A stretch of 64,000 bases of DNA from CAVSUB01 sp963816725 (GTDB lineage: Bacteria > Acidobacteriota > Vicinamibacteria > Vicinamibacterales > 2-12-FULL-66-21). Where the stretch lies: contig CAWFMC010000021.1 in assembly GCA_963816725.1 (NCBI GenBank), forward strand, positions 80,507 to 144,506. Reading direction: 5' to 3'. The translations under genes and the position numbers were made by a program. Below the pieces are notes generated by a model. The model was not told where the DNA came from, searched no databases, and worked only from the letters and a program-made list of their open reading frames with translations. Of the stretch, positions 1-8,689 are shown one piece after another (positions within the stretch are counted from its first letter, which is position 1; the number at the start of each line of letters is the position of its first letter).

Positions 1-320
1 AGCGTCAGCATGTCGCCCCCTTTCTTCAGGCGATAGAGCGTCATGTTGAGGCGCTGCTTGTCAGTGGTCTGCCGCACCGAGTACAACGTGGCGGGCTCCG
101 CATAGATGCTGCCCTCAGGGATTTCCAGGCAGACGCCTTGTCCCGTCGAATCGTAGCGCGCGGCGCCGACGGCCAGAGCAATCGTGACGCTGACTTTCGG
201 GTCGGGGCCATCCGGATCGACGCGGGGCTTCTTCTGCGCCGCGACCACGGGACTGAACGACAGCGCGGCCGCGATTGCGGCGGACGTGACGAACGAGATG
301 ACGGGGGGCGTCGACAGCAT
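1..320 (-). CDS. Secreted protein of unknown function, 3' end beyond the window
   Basis: Partial gene; 106 codons are visible and the frame is still open at base 1. The ATG at 320-318 follows GGAGG with a 5-base spacer, which fixes the start. Residues 1-28 look like a Sec signal peptide ending near VVAAQ. A charged Pro/Asp-rich linker (KKPRVDPDGPDPK) follows, and then a beta-rich stretch with one Cys (QGVCLEIPEG). I do not recognise the family. It faces away from the amidohydrolase gene at 446, so the 125 bases between them should hold two divergent promoters. Confidence 0.6.
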   Translation of the reverse strand, partial: MLSTPPVISFVTSAAIAAALSFSPVVAAQKKPRVDPDGPDPKVSVTIALAVGAARYDSTGQGVCLEIPEGSIYAEPATLYSVRQTTDKQRLNMTLYRLKKGGDMLT

Positions 321-445
321 GGGATCCTCCAGAGAACACCGGGATCATGCCTCAGCGGAGTGGGTTTGACCAAGGCGTGCACCGATCCGGACCAGGGCCG
401 TGATGTAAGCTGCCGCCACACACCTCACCGAATCGAGTCGAATCC

Positions 446-1724
446 ATGAGACAGCTGATCTTTGCCGCACTCCTCATCGGCCAGGCCGCGGCGGCGGCTC
501 CCTCGCGCCAGACGACGCCGGCTACCGTTGCCGTGCTCCGCCCGGCGCGCGTCTTCGACGGCGAGACGATGCACGAAGGATGGGCGGTGCGCGTCCGGGG
601 CGACCGCATCGACGCCGCCGGCCCCGCGGCCACGATCGTCGCGCCGGGTGAGACGGTCACGGATCTGCCGGGAACCACGCTGATGCCCGGGCTGATCGAG
701 GGGCACTCGCATGTGCTCCTGCATCCGTACAACGAAACCACGTGGAACGATCAGGTGCTCAAGGAATCGCTGGGCGTGCGCACCGCGCGGGCCGTGAACC
801 ACCTGCGCGCCACGCTCGCCGCCGGCTTCACCACCATCCGCGATCTCGGCACCGAGGGCGCCGGTTACGCCGACGCGGAGCTGAAGCAGGCGGTGAACGA
901 AGGGATCATTCCAGGACCGCGCATGCTGGTCGCGACCCGCGCCATCGTCGCCACCGGGAGTTACGGACCGAAGGGGCTCAGCCTCGAATGGGATGTCCCG
1001 CAGGGTGCCGAGCAGGCCGATGGCGACGCGCTGATCCGGGTCGTCCGGGATCAGATCGGACATGGCGCGGACTGGATCAAGGTTTACGCCGACTATCGCT
1101 GGGGCGCCCGAGGCGAGGCCGCGCCCACCTTCTCTGTCGAAGAGCTCACCCGCATCGTCGAGACCGCGCGCAGCAGCGGCCGCCCGGTGGTCGCACATTC
1201 GAGCACACCCGAAGGGATGCGCCGGGCGATCATGGCCGGCGTCGAGACGATCGAGCACGGCGACGGCGGCACACCCGAAGATCTTTCAGCTGATGAAGGC
1301 CCACCAGGTCGCGCTGTGCCCGACCCTGGCCGCCGGGGACGCGACCGCCCAGTACGCCGGGTGGAAGAAGGGCGAGACCGCCGCGCCGGCCTCGATCGAG
1401 CGCAAACGCGCGAGCTTCAAGGCGGCGCTCGACGCCGGGGTCACGATCCTGAGCGGCAGTGATGTGGGCGTGTTCGCCCACGGCGACAACGCCCGCGAGA
1501 TCGAGCTGATGGTGGAGTACGGGATGGCGCCGGTGGACGCGCTGAAGAGCGCGACCTCGGTTGGCGCCCGCGTTCTGCATCAGGAGGCGTCGATCGGCGC
1601 CGTGAAGCCCGGGCTCTACGCCGACCTCATCGCGGTGGAGGGCGACCCGACACGCGAGATCACCGCGTTGCACCGCGTGCGCTACGTGATGAAAGGCGGG
1701 AAGGTGGCGGCTACGCGCCCCTAG
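446..1724 (+). CDS. Exported imidazolonepropionase-like amidohydrolase, interrupted by a frameshift
   Basis: Metal-dependent hydrolase of the amidohydrolase superfamily; related enzymes cleave Xaa-Pro dipeptides or imidazolone-type rings. Residues 1-18 form a signal peptide. Metal and catalytic residues are visible: HSH (His87, His89), Lys212 in DWIKVYADY, His251, His271 (TIEHGD), and an Asp in SGSDVGVF in the second half. The reading frame breaks at the CCC at 1274-1276: removing one C joins GDGGT to PKIFQLMKAHQ and gives a normal chain of about 425 residues. The break is therefore one extra base, either a real mutation or a sequencing indel. The last 14 bases overlap the convergent gene at 1711-2124. 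Substrate unknown. Confidence 0.85.
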
Positions 1725-2124
1725 CGTGGGCCCGCAACTCGCGGCGGATCTCGTCGACCAGCGTCTCGGGATCCATCATGTTGTCGATGATGATCACCGG
1801 GAGTTCCGACGCGTTGGCCTGCCGTAGTGCGGCGGCCTCGGCGATCGTGGCGACGATGATGTTGGGGTGCAGCGAGTCCATGACCTTGCGCGCCTCTTCA
1901 ATGGTGCGCGTCGGGGCCACGGCGAAGTGCAGCTTGGCGAGGATCGCCTCGCAGCGCGCGTTGGCCGTCTCGTCCTGATCGACGAGCAGCACGAGCGGCG
2001 CATGCCCGGCTTTGTCAGTTGCCCGCCGCCCGCCGCGCGGGATCGCCCGCCGGTCGGGGCTCCGCCGCGGATGTGACGGATGGGACGTCTCGTGGCCGCG
2101 CGGGAACGGGATCACATTGGACAT
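1711..2124 (-). CDS. Degenerate receiver-like (CheY-fold) protein
   Basis: 137-residue protein. Residues 1-42 are a basic, Arg/Pro/His-rich tail (IPFPRG, SPDRRAIPRGGRRA). Residues 43-130 read as a CheY-like fold: LVLLVDQDETA resembles the acidic pocket at the end of strand 1, NIIVATIAEAAALR occupies strand 3, and LPVIIID occupies strand 4. The position of the phosphorylated Asp reads Val-Ala-Thr, so phosphotransfer is unlikely and a signal-independent or protein-interaction role is inferred. It is the last gene of a minus-strand run with the M28 peptidase, PHP protein and the 98-residue protein. Confidence 0.6.
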   Translation of the reverse strand: MSNVIPFPRGHETSHPSHPRRSPDRRAIPRGGRRATDKAGHAPLVLLVDQDETANARCEAILAKLHFAVAPTRTIEEARKVMDSLHPNIIVATIAEAAALRQANASELPVIIIDNMMDPETLVDEIRRELRAHARGA

Positions 2125-2201
2125 GGCCTAGGCTCGTTTCTGTAGACGACGCGCCATTGTTTCCGCGACGCGCACGGGCGTCAACACGATTCGTCCGGTT
2201 C

Positions 2202-2498
2202 TCAGCTGCCGGCCCGGATCCGCTTGATCTTGCTGTCCCGGTCCGACTCGAACCGGTCGAGGTCGCGGCGCAGCTCTTCTTCGCGTTGCGCGTGCTCGGC
2301 CGGATCGACGAGGCCGGCGATCGCCGAGTTGTGCATGATGCGGCGTTCGGCGACGCGTGCCTCGTAGACGGATCGCGCCTCCGCGATCGCCGCGCGCTGC
2401 GCATCGGTCAGCGGCTTCTCGTCGATGCCCGCCTCGGCGTCCTGCTTGCGCAGTCGTTCCATGACGAGCTCCATCCGACTCTTGGGTGCGTCCGGCAT
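2202..2498 (-). CDS. Small charged coiled-coil protein, unknown function
   Basis: 98 residues, almost entirely helical by composition, with Arg/Glu/Ala-rich heptad-like stretches (MELVMERLRKQDAEAG, EARSVYEARVAERR, EEELRRDLDRFESDRDSKI). There is no signal peptide, membrane segment or metal motif, so it is probably cytoplasmic and oligomeric. I do not recognise a family. The ATG at 2498 has TAGAAC six bases upstream and only a weak AAGGG, so the transcript may be leaderless. It lies 35 bases downstream of the PHP gene on the same strand. Confidence 0.6.
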   Translation of the reverse strand: MPDAPKSRMELVMERLRKQDAEAGIDEKPLTDAQRAAIAEARSVYEARVAERRIMHNSAIAGLVDPAEHAQREEELRRDLDRFESDRDSKIKRIRAGS

Positions 2499-2504
2499 GC
2501 CCTT

Positions 2505-2510
2505 GTTCTA
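2505..2510 (-). promoter_or_regulatory. -10-like hexamer TAGAAC close to the start codon
   Basis: Minus-strand TAGAAC ends six bases before the ATG at 2498. This spacing would place the transcription start at or next to the start codon, as in the other leaderless-type promoters of the window. Confidence 0.3.
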
Positions 2511-2533
2511 CCAGACGCAGTCGGCCGACGCAA

Positions 2534-3217
2534 TCAGCGCCGCGGGCCGTACCGGCCCATCAAGCCATGCCAGGACATCTGGGCGAAGATCCAGGCCGCG
2601 CGCGTCAGCGGCAACGGCGAGCGACGTACCTCTACGCGGCCGCTGCGGATCGCCGCGCAGATCGCGTCGGGTGTGCGGTCCGCATCGACCAGCGAGTAGG
2701 TCGTTCCCATCTGCGCCAGCAGGTGGAGATCGGTGTTGCCGACGAGCGGCAGGTCGTGGGTGCGGGCCCACTCGATCGCCGGTCGGTTGAAGTCGATCCA
2801 CGTCGTGAACATCGCATTGAGCTCGATCGCGTCGACGACCGCGATCTCGCGATCGAGCGTTCGCCCGAGCGCGCTCGGCACGGGATAGAACGGATGCGGC
2901 GCCACGACCAGACCGCGGCAACGGGCCTTGAGCGCGCGGACGTCGGCAAAGCTCGTGACCCCGGCAACCTCGGGAGGGAAGTTGATCAGGAGGACGTGCT
3001 TGCCCTGGATCGTGCGCTCGATTCCCGGCAGCAGGACGATGCCGCGCGCCGCCGCGTGGCGCTGGAACGGCGCCGGATCGAAGTAGCGATCGTGCAGCGT
3101 GACGGCGAGCGCGTCGTAACCGAGCGCTGCCGCGTGATCGATCAGATCCTCGGTGCGATGGCCGATGCGGTCGGCCGGATCCTGATCGGTGTGAGCATGG
3201 AGCTCGACCTTGAGCAC
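2534..3217 (-). CDS. PHP-domain metal-dependent phosphoesterase
   Basis: 227-residue stand-alone PHP domain protein. Metal ligands typical of the family are visible: HAHTD at residues 7-11, LPGIERT (Glu), VVAPHPF (His) and GNTDLH near the C-terminus. Related PHP proteins hydrolyse phosphoesters such as 5'-3' oligonucleotides or 3',5'-bisphosphonucleosides; the substrate here is unknown. I chose the GTG at 3217 because it puts the first metal motif at residue 7 and follows the M28 stop codon by 28 bases; an upstream in-frame ATG would add about 47 Arg-rich residues that overlap the peptidase gene. Probably cotranscribed with the peptidase. Confidence 0.8.
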   Translation of the reverse strand: MLKVELHAHTDQDPADRIGHRTEDLIDHAAALGYDALAVTLHDRYFDPAPFQRHAAARGIVLLPGIERTIQGKHVLLINFPPEVAGVTSFADVRALKARCRGLVVAPHPFYPVPSALGRTLDREIAVVDAIELNAMFTTWIDFNRPAIEWARTHDLPLVGNTDLHLLAQMGTTYSLVDADRTPDAICAAIRSGRVEVRRSPLPLTRAAWIFAQMSWHGLMGRYGPRR

Positions 3218-3245
3218 GCCCTGTTGACCGTGTGTCCGAGCCCGG

Positions 3246-4748
3246 TCAGCGTGCCGCGGTCGCCGCCGCCGGCGGCCGTGGGATCTGTGCCTCGCGCGTC
3301 GCCGCGTGCCAGGCGAACGAGGCGAACACGATCGCCGCCTGCCGCAGGTCCGCCTCACGGACGCGTTCGGGCGTGTCCATATTGGTGTGATGCGTGCGCA
3401 CGTCGTAGTTGACGTAGTCCTGAATCGGATTGAAGCCGGGCAGGCCGACGGCTGTGAAGCTCAGATGATCGGTGTTGCCGATCCGGTCGACGACGTTCTT
3501 GCGGGCGCCCATCGACTGGAACGGCTCGAGCCAGGCATCGAAGATGGCGGCGACGTTCTCCTGGCCTTGGAGGTAGAACCCGTACACGGGTCCGGCGCCC
3601 GGGTCGATGTTGAAGTACACGTCGAACTTGGCGCGCGCCGCGGCGTGAGCCGGGCCCTCGAGGTGCTGGGCCACATAGGCCTTCGATCCGAGCAGGCCTT
3701 CCTCCTCGCCGCTCCACAGCGCGAACCGGATCGTCCGCTTCGGCGTGGCCCCAATCGCCCTGAGGATCCGCGCCGCCTCCATGACCACCGCGGCGCCGTC
3801 CGCGTTGTCGGTCGCACCCGGCGCGCTGTGCCACGAGTCCAGGTGTCCTCCGACCATAACGATCTCGTCCTTCAGAGCAGGGTCCGTGCCGGGCAGGTCT
3901 GCGATCACGTTGTAGCTGTTCGTGTCGCTCTCCAGATACCGGCTGCCCACCTTGACACGCAACGTGACCGGCACGCCCGCCGCGATCATGCGCGCGATCA
4001 TGTTGTAGTGCTCGGCCGCGAGCACGACGGAGGGCATGGCGTTCGCGCCCGCGTCACCTCCCAGCACGAACATCGTCCCGTGTTCGCCGGCACTCGGGCG
4101 GAGGACTACGCCGGCGCCTCCTTCGCGCAGGGCCTGAGTGATCCGCCGCGCATCGTCCTGGCTGCGGCGCGTGCCGGGCATCGGCGGCGCGCCGATGGTG
4201 ACCTTCTCCGTTGCGGTGCTCGGCTGGGCGCGATCGGCCCGGACGAACTCCGTCTGCATCGGCTGACTCAGGACGATGGCGCCTTTCAGGCGCGGCTCGA
4301 GCTGCTCGATCTCGGCCGCCGATGTGTCACCGAGAAAGAGGGGAGTGCCTGCGAGCACTCCGTCGGTCGCCGCGGACCAGGCTTGCGGGTAGCCGATCAG
4401 GGGCATGTAGCGGGGCGACGTCATCTCCAGCGTGAAGCCGGTCAGCTCCCAGCCCCGGCCGAAGTCGAACGGCTCCAGATGGGCGTTCGACAGGCCGGCC
4501 GCGGCGAGCTGCGCACGAGCCCACTCGGCCGCCGCCTTATGAGCCGGCGATCCGGTCAAGCGAGGCCCGACCACGTCCACGAAGTGGTCGAAGTAGGCCA
4601 CCGCCTTCGATCGGTCGGTCCCTTCCTGACGAATGCGCTCGATCGTCGCGCGATCGACCGGTTCCTGCCCGGCGAAGAGCGTCGTTGCGACGCAGGCAGC
4701 CAGCGCGAGGCGGCCGACGACACGGCGCGACGGCGGCGGAGAAGTCAC
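3246..4748 (-). CDS. Exported M28-family zinc aminopeptidase
   Basis: 500-residue secreted peptidase of family M28. Residues 1-26 form a signal peptide with a twin-Arg-like start. Residues ~130-260 hold a PA-type insert. The zinc-binding catalytic domain follows, with GGHLDSWHSAPGATDNADG (His and bridging Asp), SGEEEGLLGS (catalytic Glu and zinc Glu), NIDPGAG (Asp) and the late THHTNMDT (His). All expected ligands are present, so it should be active on N-terminal residues of peptides in the periplasm or outside the cell. The GTG at 4748 is the likely start. It heads a minus-strand run that ends at 1711. Confidence 0.9.
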   Translation of the reverse strand: MTSPPPSRRVVGRLALAACVATTLFAGQEPVDRATIERIRQEGTDRSKAVAYFDHFVDVVGPRLTGSPAHKAAAEWARAQLAAAGLSNAHLEPFDFGRGWELTGFTLEMTSPRYMPLIGYPQAWSAATDGVLAGTPLFLGDTSAAEIEQLEPRLKGAIVLSQPMQTEFVRADRAQPSTATEKVTIGAPPMPGTRRSQDDARRITQALREGGAGVVLRPSAGEHGTMFVLGGDAGANAMPSVVLAAEHYNMIARMIAAGVPVTLRVKVGSRYLESDTNSYNVIADLPGTDPALKDEIVMVGGHLDSWHSAPGATDNADGAAVVMEAARILRAIGATPKRTIRFALWSGEEEGLLGSKAYVAQHLEGPAHAAARAKFDVYFNIDPGAGPVYGFYLQGQENVAAIFDAWLEPFQSMGARKNVVDRIGNTDHLSFTAVGLPGFNPIQDYVNYDVRTHHTNMDTPERVREADLRQAAIVFASFAWHAATREAQIPRPPAAATAAR

Positions 4749-4928
4749 ATGGGATTATCTCCGGAAATGACCGGGACAGGTCCTGGTCGCGCTGGTGCGC
4801 GGCAGTGTGTGCCACTGGTGTCTCGATCGGCGGCGTCCCGCGACAGGCCGCGTCCGCATTGGTGCCTGCTTGGTCGTGATGACGCACTGATCGGTTTAAC
4901 GTCGACCACCTGCGTAATGGAGGGACGG

Positions 4929-4934
4929 TAAAAT
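4929..4934 (+). promoter_or_regulatory. -10-like hexamer TAAAAT close to the start codon
   Basis: TAAAAT ends six bases before the ATG at 4941. A GGAGGG lies upstream of the hexamer and so outside any leaderless transcript. Confidence 0.4.
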
Positions 4935-4940
4935 ACGGGC

Positions 4941-5243
4941 ATGCTGGAGCGACGTGCCGAGGCATACGCCAGGGTTGAGCAGGAGTTTCAGCAGGAGCGG
5001 GCGGCCGCGCTGGGCCGCATCGCCGGAACGCTGGAACCTTTACTCGCCCGCCTCGAGACGCTACGTCAGCGGGCTGAAGGGGTGAACGGCCCGGCGCGCG
5101 ACGCGGTGATCGCCGAACACGCCGAGGTCCGCACCCAGGCCTTGACGTACCGGTGGTATCTCGAAGTGCAGCGCGAGTCCGTAGGCCTTCGCCGCCACGA
5201 CACCCTCGACGCGATCTACCCCGTCCCTCCAGCGCTCCGCTGA
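4941..5243 (+). CDS. Small helical protein, unknown function
   Basis: 100 residues, Glu/Arg/Ala-rich and strongly helical (YARVEQEFQQERAAALGR, LLARLETLRQRAEG). The C-terminus is more hydrophobic and ends in IYPVPPALR. No export signal or catalytic motif is visible and I do not recognise a family. It stands alone on the plus strand, with a TAAAAT box immediately upstream of its start codon. Confidence 0.6.
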   Translation: MLERRAEAYARVEQEFQQERAAALGRIAGTLEPLLARLETLRQRAEGVNGPARDAVIAEHAEVRTQALTYRWYLEVQRESVGLRRHDTLDAIYPVPPALR

Positions 5244-5752
5244 TCGTCCGCTTCAAGCGATTGGACGCCCGCGGCTGCCGGGCTGCGGCGAATTGGATCG
5301 GGCCCCCGCCGTTGCCGGTTCACGCCTGACGCCGGACTCTCGCATCCGTCTCCACGGCGCCGGCAACTTAATGAATCCAAAGGGGTAAATGTCCATCGTC
5401 TCCCCCAGTTTGCCCCCTCTGAGTTGTCGCCAGCCGACGTCGCCGCCTGTTGGCGCTTCGCTTGCTCTGGCGTCGGATACCGCGGCTGTGGCTTCGTGTT
5501 GCGTGCGCCGGCGAGCTGGATCACTCCGGTTCGCCAGAGGAGGGGCGGGCGCCTACGGACCCAGCCGCGTTTCTTTTCTCACCCCGATTGCGCCGACCTG
5601 CGCTTCATCGCGACCGCACCCGACTCCAGCCACCCACCATCGCACCCTGATGGCCGGGGCGTCCTCAGCCGACAACTGTCGTGAGCCTTTCGTCGGGGCG
5701 CTCGGCCGTCGGCAGCCGCCTTGCACCTTCAAGACCGATTGGAGGGCTAACG
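5244..5752. other. Intergenic stretch with no gene seen
   Basis: About 510 bases between the 100-residue protein and the BON-LysM gene. Frames open here do not look like proteins: they have Arg/Pro/Ser-rich composition and no start with a ribosome site. The only assignable element is the GGAGGG at 5741-5746 serving the next gene. No RNA gene was recognised. Confidence 0.4.
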
Positions 5753-6151
5753 ATGAGCTTGCGTGACACTTATGCCTACGCCATCTCGACGGCGAAGGGC
5801 AAATTCGATGGCAGTGCCCAGGAGAAAGACGGGAAGCTGCACTTCGTCGGCTCGGTGAAGACCGAGGCCGAGAAGAACGAGATCTGGACGGCGATCAAGA
5901 CGATTCCCACGTGGCAGAACGACGTCGTCGCCGACATCAAGGTGACGGGTGGTGGCGCCGCGGCTCCAGCGGCGGCGGCAGCGTCGACGGGCGGCCGGAC
6001 CTACACCGTGAAAGCCGGCGACACGTTGAGCGGCATCGCCAAGGCGCAGTTGGGCAACGCCAGCGACTACATGAAGATTTTCGAGGCCAACAAGGACCAG
6101 TTGAGCGACCCGGACAAGATCAAGCCCGGCCAGGTGCTGAACATTCCCTGA
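5753..6151 (+). CDS. BON-LysM protein of the Kbp/YgaU type
   Basis: 132 residues. Residues 1-66 form a BON-like domain (LHFVGSVKTEAEKNEIW, NDVVADIKVTGG). An Ala-rich linker follows, and residues 83-131 are a LysM domain (TYTVKAGDTLSGIAKAQLG, IKPGQVLNIP). The order matches E. coli Kbp (YgaU), a cytoplasmic K+-binding protein, and like Kbp it has no signal peptide. The ATG at 5753 is set by GGAGGG six bases upstream; the frame is open further upstream but without a ribosome site. A 12-bp-stem terminator follows the stop, so it is probably monocistronic. Confidence 0.85.
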   Translation: MSLRDTYAYAISTAKGKFDGSAQEKDGKLHFVGSVKTEAEKNEIWTAIKTIPTWQNDVVADIKVTGGGAAAPAAAAASTGGRTYTVKAGDTLSGIAKAQLGNASDYMKIFEANKDQLSDPDKIKPGQVLNIP

Positions 6152-6165
6152 GTTCGACCGGTCTC

Positions 6166-6202
6166 CAGCGAGCCCCGCGTGCTGAAACGCCGGGGCTCGC
6201 TG
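6166..6202 (+). terminator. Strong hairpin terminator after the BON-LysM gene
   Basis: Perfect 12-bp stem: CAGCGAGCCCCG at 6166-6177 pairs with CGGGGCTCGCTG at 6191-6202, with a 13-base loop and a pyrimidine-rich tail (CCTTTCGCCTTCC). It starts 15 bases after the stop codon. It also argues against an upstream GTG start at 6179 for the next gene. Confidence 0.8.
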
Positions 6203-6262
6203 CCTTTCGCCTTCCGTTCACGATCGGTGCCTCCCTGTCAGGCGCGTTTCGATGCAACGCTG

Positions 6263-7852
6263 ATGGAACAGAGTCCGCGCCGCCCGCTCGTGCTGCTCGT
6301 CGAAGACTACGACGACACGCGCGAGATGTACCGCGAGTTCCTCGAACTGTCCGGCTTCGACGTGGCGACCGCCGCGGACGGCGTCGAGGGGGTCGCGCTG
6401 GCCACCCGACTGCTTCCGGACCTGGTCCTGATGGATCTCTCGCTGCCGCTGATGGACGGCTGGGAAGCCATCCGCCGTCTGCGCGCCGCCCCAGCGACCG
6501 CCCGCCTCCGCATCGTTGCGCACAGCGCGTTTTCCCGCGCCGGCGGGGGAGTGCAGGGGCGCGAGCTCGCATGCGACGCGTTCATCCCGAAACCTTGTCT
6601 GCCCAACGATCTGGTGACGCAGCTGGTCTCGTGTCTCGCACTGGCCCCGTCGCCGGGCGTGGCCCTGACCCGCGAAAGGGCTGGGCATCTGACCCCCCTT
6701 CTGCCGCTGCAGGATCTCAACCTGGCCGCCGCGGCACTCCTCTACGACATGGTCGCGCTCCAGGCCTCCGAGCGGAGCGCGTTCGGCTACAAGCGGGCGG
6801 CCAAGGCGGTCGTTGGATTGCCGGAGTCTGTTGTCGATCTGGTTGCTGGCGATCGGCTGCGGGATGTGCCGTTCGTCGGACCGTCGAGTACCCGCATCGT
6901 CCGGGAGCTGGTGGAGACCGGGCGGTCGCCGACCGTCGAGAGGGCGATCGCGTCCTCAGCCAAGGCGTCGGATGTCGCCAAGCGGCGGGTGCTGCGTTCG
7001 AACTTCCTCAGCGAGCACGCGATGCGCCAGGTGCTCAGCGCTGAGCTCCCGCCGGACATCGTGTCGCGGGCGGCATTCCGCGGCGACTTTCAGATGCACT
7101 CGACCTGGAGCGACGGCGCGGAGAGCCTGCCGCTGCTGATTGAAGGCTGCGCCGCTCTGGGCCAGACCTGCCTCGGGATCACGGACCACTCGCACGGCCT
7201 GCCGATCGCGAAAGGCATGTCGATGGAGACCGTCGCCGCGCAGCAGGCCGAGATCGACGGGCTGAACGCCGAACTGGCTGGCCGGTTCCGGGTGTTCAAA
7301 GGCGTCGAGGCGAACATCCAGGCCGACGGCAGCCTCGACCTCGCCGAGGACGAACGACGGCACTTCGAGTTCGTGGTCGCGGCGCCGCACGCCAAGCTGC
7401 GGCGGACGGAGGATCAGACCGAGCGCATGCTGGCTGCCGTCAGCGCCTCGGCGATTGCCATCCTCGGCCACCCGCGGGGACGCGTGTTCGACACGCGCGG
7501 GGGCGTACAGTGCGACTGGCCGCGTATCTTCGCGGTGGCGGCCGAACGCGGCGTCGCCGTGGAGCTCGATGGCAACTGGCACCGGCAGGATCTCGATTTC
7601 ACCCTCGCGGCGCAGGCGCTCGACGCCGGGTGCCTGTTCGCGCTGGACAGCGACGCGCACTCCCGGCGCGAGCTGCGGTTCACCGACTACGCAATCGCTC
7701 ACGCCCGGCTCGCCGGAATCCCGAGCGAGCGGGTGATCAATTGCTGGAGCGACGATCGGCTGGCGGCGTGGATGGCCGAGCGGCAGGAGCGGACGCCCGT
7801 GCCGCCTGCACGTAGCGCGAAGGGAGCGCGTGCCCGACGAGCGGCTCGATGA
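6263..7852 (+). CDS. Receiver domain fused to a PolX-type HhH region and PHP hydrolase
   Basis: 529 residues in three parts. (1) Residues 8-125 are a response-regulator receiver with acidic pocket (VEDYDD), phospho-acceptor Asp58 (LMDLSLPLMDGW) and Lys110. (2) Residues ~145-230 resemble the N-terminal 8-kDa/helix-hairpin-helix part of bacterial DNA polymerase X (GDRLRDVPFVGPSSTRIV, LVETG). (3) Residues ~273-515 are a PHP domain closest to that of PolX: GDFQMHSTWSDG, GITDHSHG, DGSLDLAEDE, ILGHPRGRVFD, ALDSDAHS, with all metal ligands apparently present. The polymerase palm and thumb between (2) and (3) are absent. Function unknown; a phosphorylation-controlled nuclease or phosphatase is inferred. 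Its 3' end overlaps the convergent HMG-CoA lyase gene by 116 bases. Confidence 0.85.
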   Translation: MEQSPRRPLVLLVEDYDDTREMYREFLELSGFDVATAADGVEGVALATRLLPDLVLMDLSLPLMDGWEAIRRLRAAPATARLRIVAHSAFSRAGGGVQGRELACDAFIPKPCLPNDLVTQLVSCLALAPSPGVALTRERAGHLTPLLPLQDLNLAAAALLYDMVALQASERSAFGYKRAAKAVVGLPESVVDLVAGDRLRDVPFVGPSSTRIVRELVETGRSPTVERAIASSAKASDVAKRRVLRSNFLSEHAMRQVLSAELPPDIVSRAAFRGDFQMHSTWSDGAESLPLLIEGCAALGQTCLGITDHSHGLPIAKGMSMETVAAQQAEIDGLNAELAGRFRVFKGVEANIQADGSLDLAEDERRHFEFVVAAPHAKLRRTEDQTERMLAAVSASAIAILGHPRGRVFDTRGGVQCDWPRIFAVAAERGVAVELDGNWHRQDLDFTLAAQALDAGCLFALDSDAHSRRELRFTDYAIAHARLAGIPSERVINCWSDDRLAAWMAERQERTPVPPARSAKGARARRAAR

Positions 7853-8687
7853 AGCGGGATGCCTCGAGGACCGCGGCGAGATCGACGCCGGTCTCGATGC
7901 CCAGCCCGTCGAGCATATAGATCAGATCTTCGGTCGCCAGATTCCCGGCCGCTCCCGGCGCATACGGGCACCCGCCGAGGCCCCCCGCCGCCGCATCGAA
8001 GGTGGCAACCCCGGCATCGAGCGCCGCCAGGACGTTGGCCAGCGCCGTGCCGCGCGTGTCGTGAAAATGCAGCGCCACGCGCGACAGCGGTACTCGGCCT
8101 GCCACCGCATCCAGCACCATCGCGACCTGGCCCGGATGGGCGATGCCGATGGTGTCGCTCACCGCGACCTCGAACGCCCCCATGTCGATCAGCGAGGCTG
8201 TGAGCGCGGCGACCCGTTCGGGTGCGACGATGCCGTCGTAGGGGCATCCGAACGCGGTCGACAGATACGCGCGCACCCGGAGACCTTGTTCGAGCGCGCG
8301 CGCGCAGACGCCGCGATACTCCTCGAGCGATGCGTCAACGGTCTTGTTGATGTTGCGCAGGCTGAAGCCTTCAGAGGCGGCGGCGAAGATCGCGATCTCG
8401 CGGACGCCCGCAGCCAACGCCCGCTCGAGGCCGGCGAGATTGGGGACGAGGGCCGGATACCGAACACCAGCTCGCAGCGTGATGCCGGCGAAGACTTCGC
8501 CGGCATCGGCGAGGCGGGGCGTCCACTTCGGACTCACGAAGGCGGACACTTCGATCACCGGCAGGCCGGCGGCGCTCAGGCGATCGACGAAGGTGATCTT
8601 GTCCGCCGTCGGGATCTGGCGCGCTTCGTTCTGCAGACCGTCGCGCGGCCCGACCTCGACGACGGTGACGCGTTGCGGGTGGCGCAT
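7737..8687 (-). CDS. mvaB: Hydroxymethylglutaryl-CoA lyase
   Basis: 316 residues. It cleaves HMG-CoA to acetoacetate and acetyl-CoA, the last step of leucine degradation. The TIM-barrel signature VEVGPRDGLQNE lies near residue 10, HFHDTRGTALAN carries the metal His pair, and GLGGCPYAPGAAGN contains the catalytic Cys loop. The ATG at 8687 starts two bases after the stop of the biotin-carrier gene, so translation is probably coupled; more upstream in-frame starts would run into that gene. The C-terminal ~22 residues (after SRYVQAA) go beyond the usual family end and lie in the 116-base convergent overlap with the receiver-PHP gene. The last gene of the operon; liuE-like. Confidence 0.93.
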   Translation of the reverse strand: MRHPQRVTVVEVGPRDGLQNEARQIPTADKITFVDRLSAAGLPVIEVSAFVSPKWTPRLADAGEVFAGITLRAGVRYPALVPNLAGLERALAAGVREIAIFAAASEGFSLRNINKTVDASLEEYRGVCARALEQGLRVRAYLSTAFGCPYDGIVAPERVAALTASLIDMGAFEVAVSDTIGIAHPGQVAMVLDAVAGRVPLSRVALHFHDTRGTALANVLAALDAGVATFDAAAGGLGGCPYAPGAAGNLATEDLIYMLDGLGIETGVDLAAVLEASRFIEPLVGHALPSRYVQAARASAPAARPSTPPADRRSSN

Positions 8688-8689
8688 CG

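Noticed and set aside
3306..4931. 541-codon plus-strand open frame
   Set aside because: Antisense to the M28 peptidase, with Arg/His/Val-rich composition and no motifs; a by-product of high GC.
6179..6262. Upstream GTG start for the receiver-PHP protein
   Set aside because: It lies inside the loop of the terminator hairpin at 6166-6202, and the added residues have no similarity to receivers.
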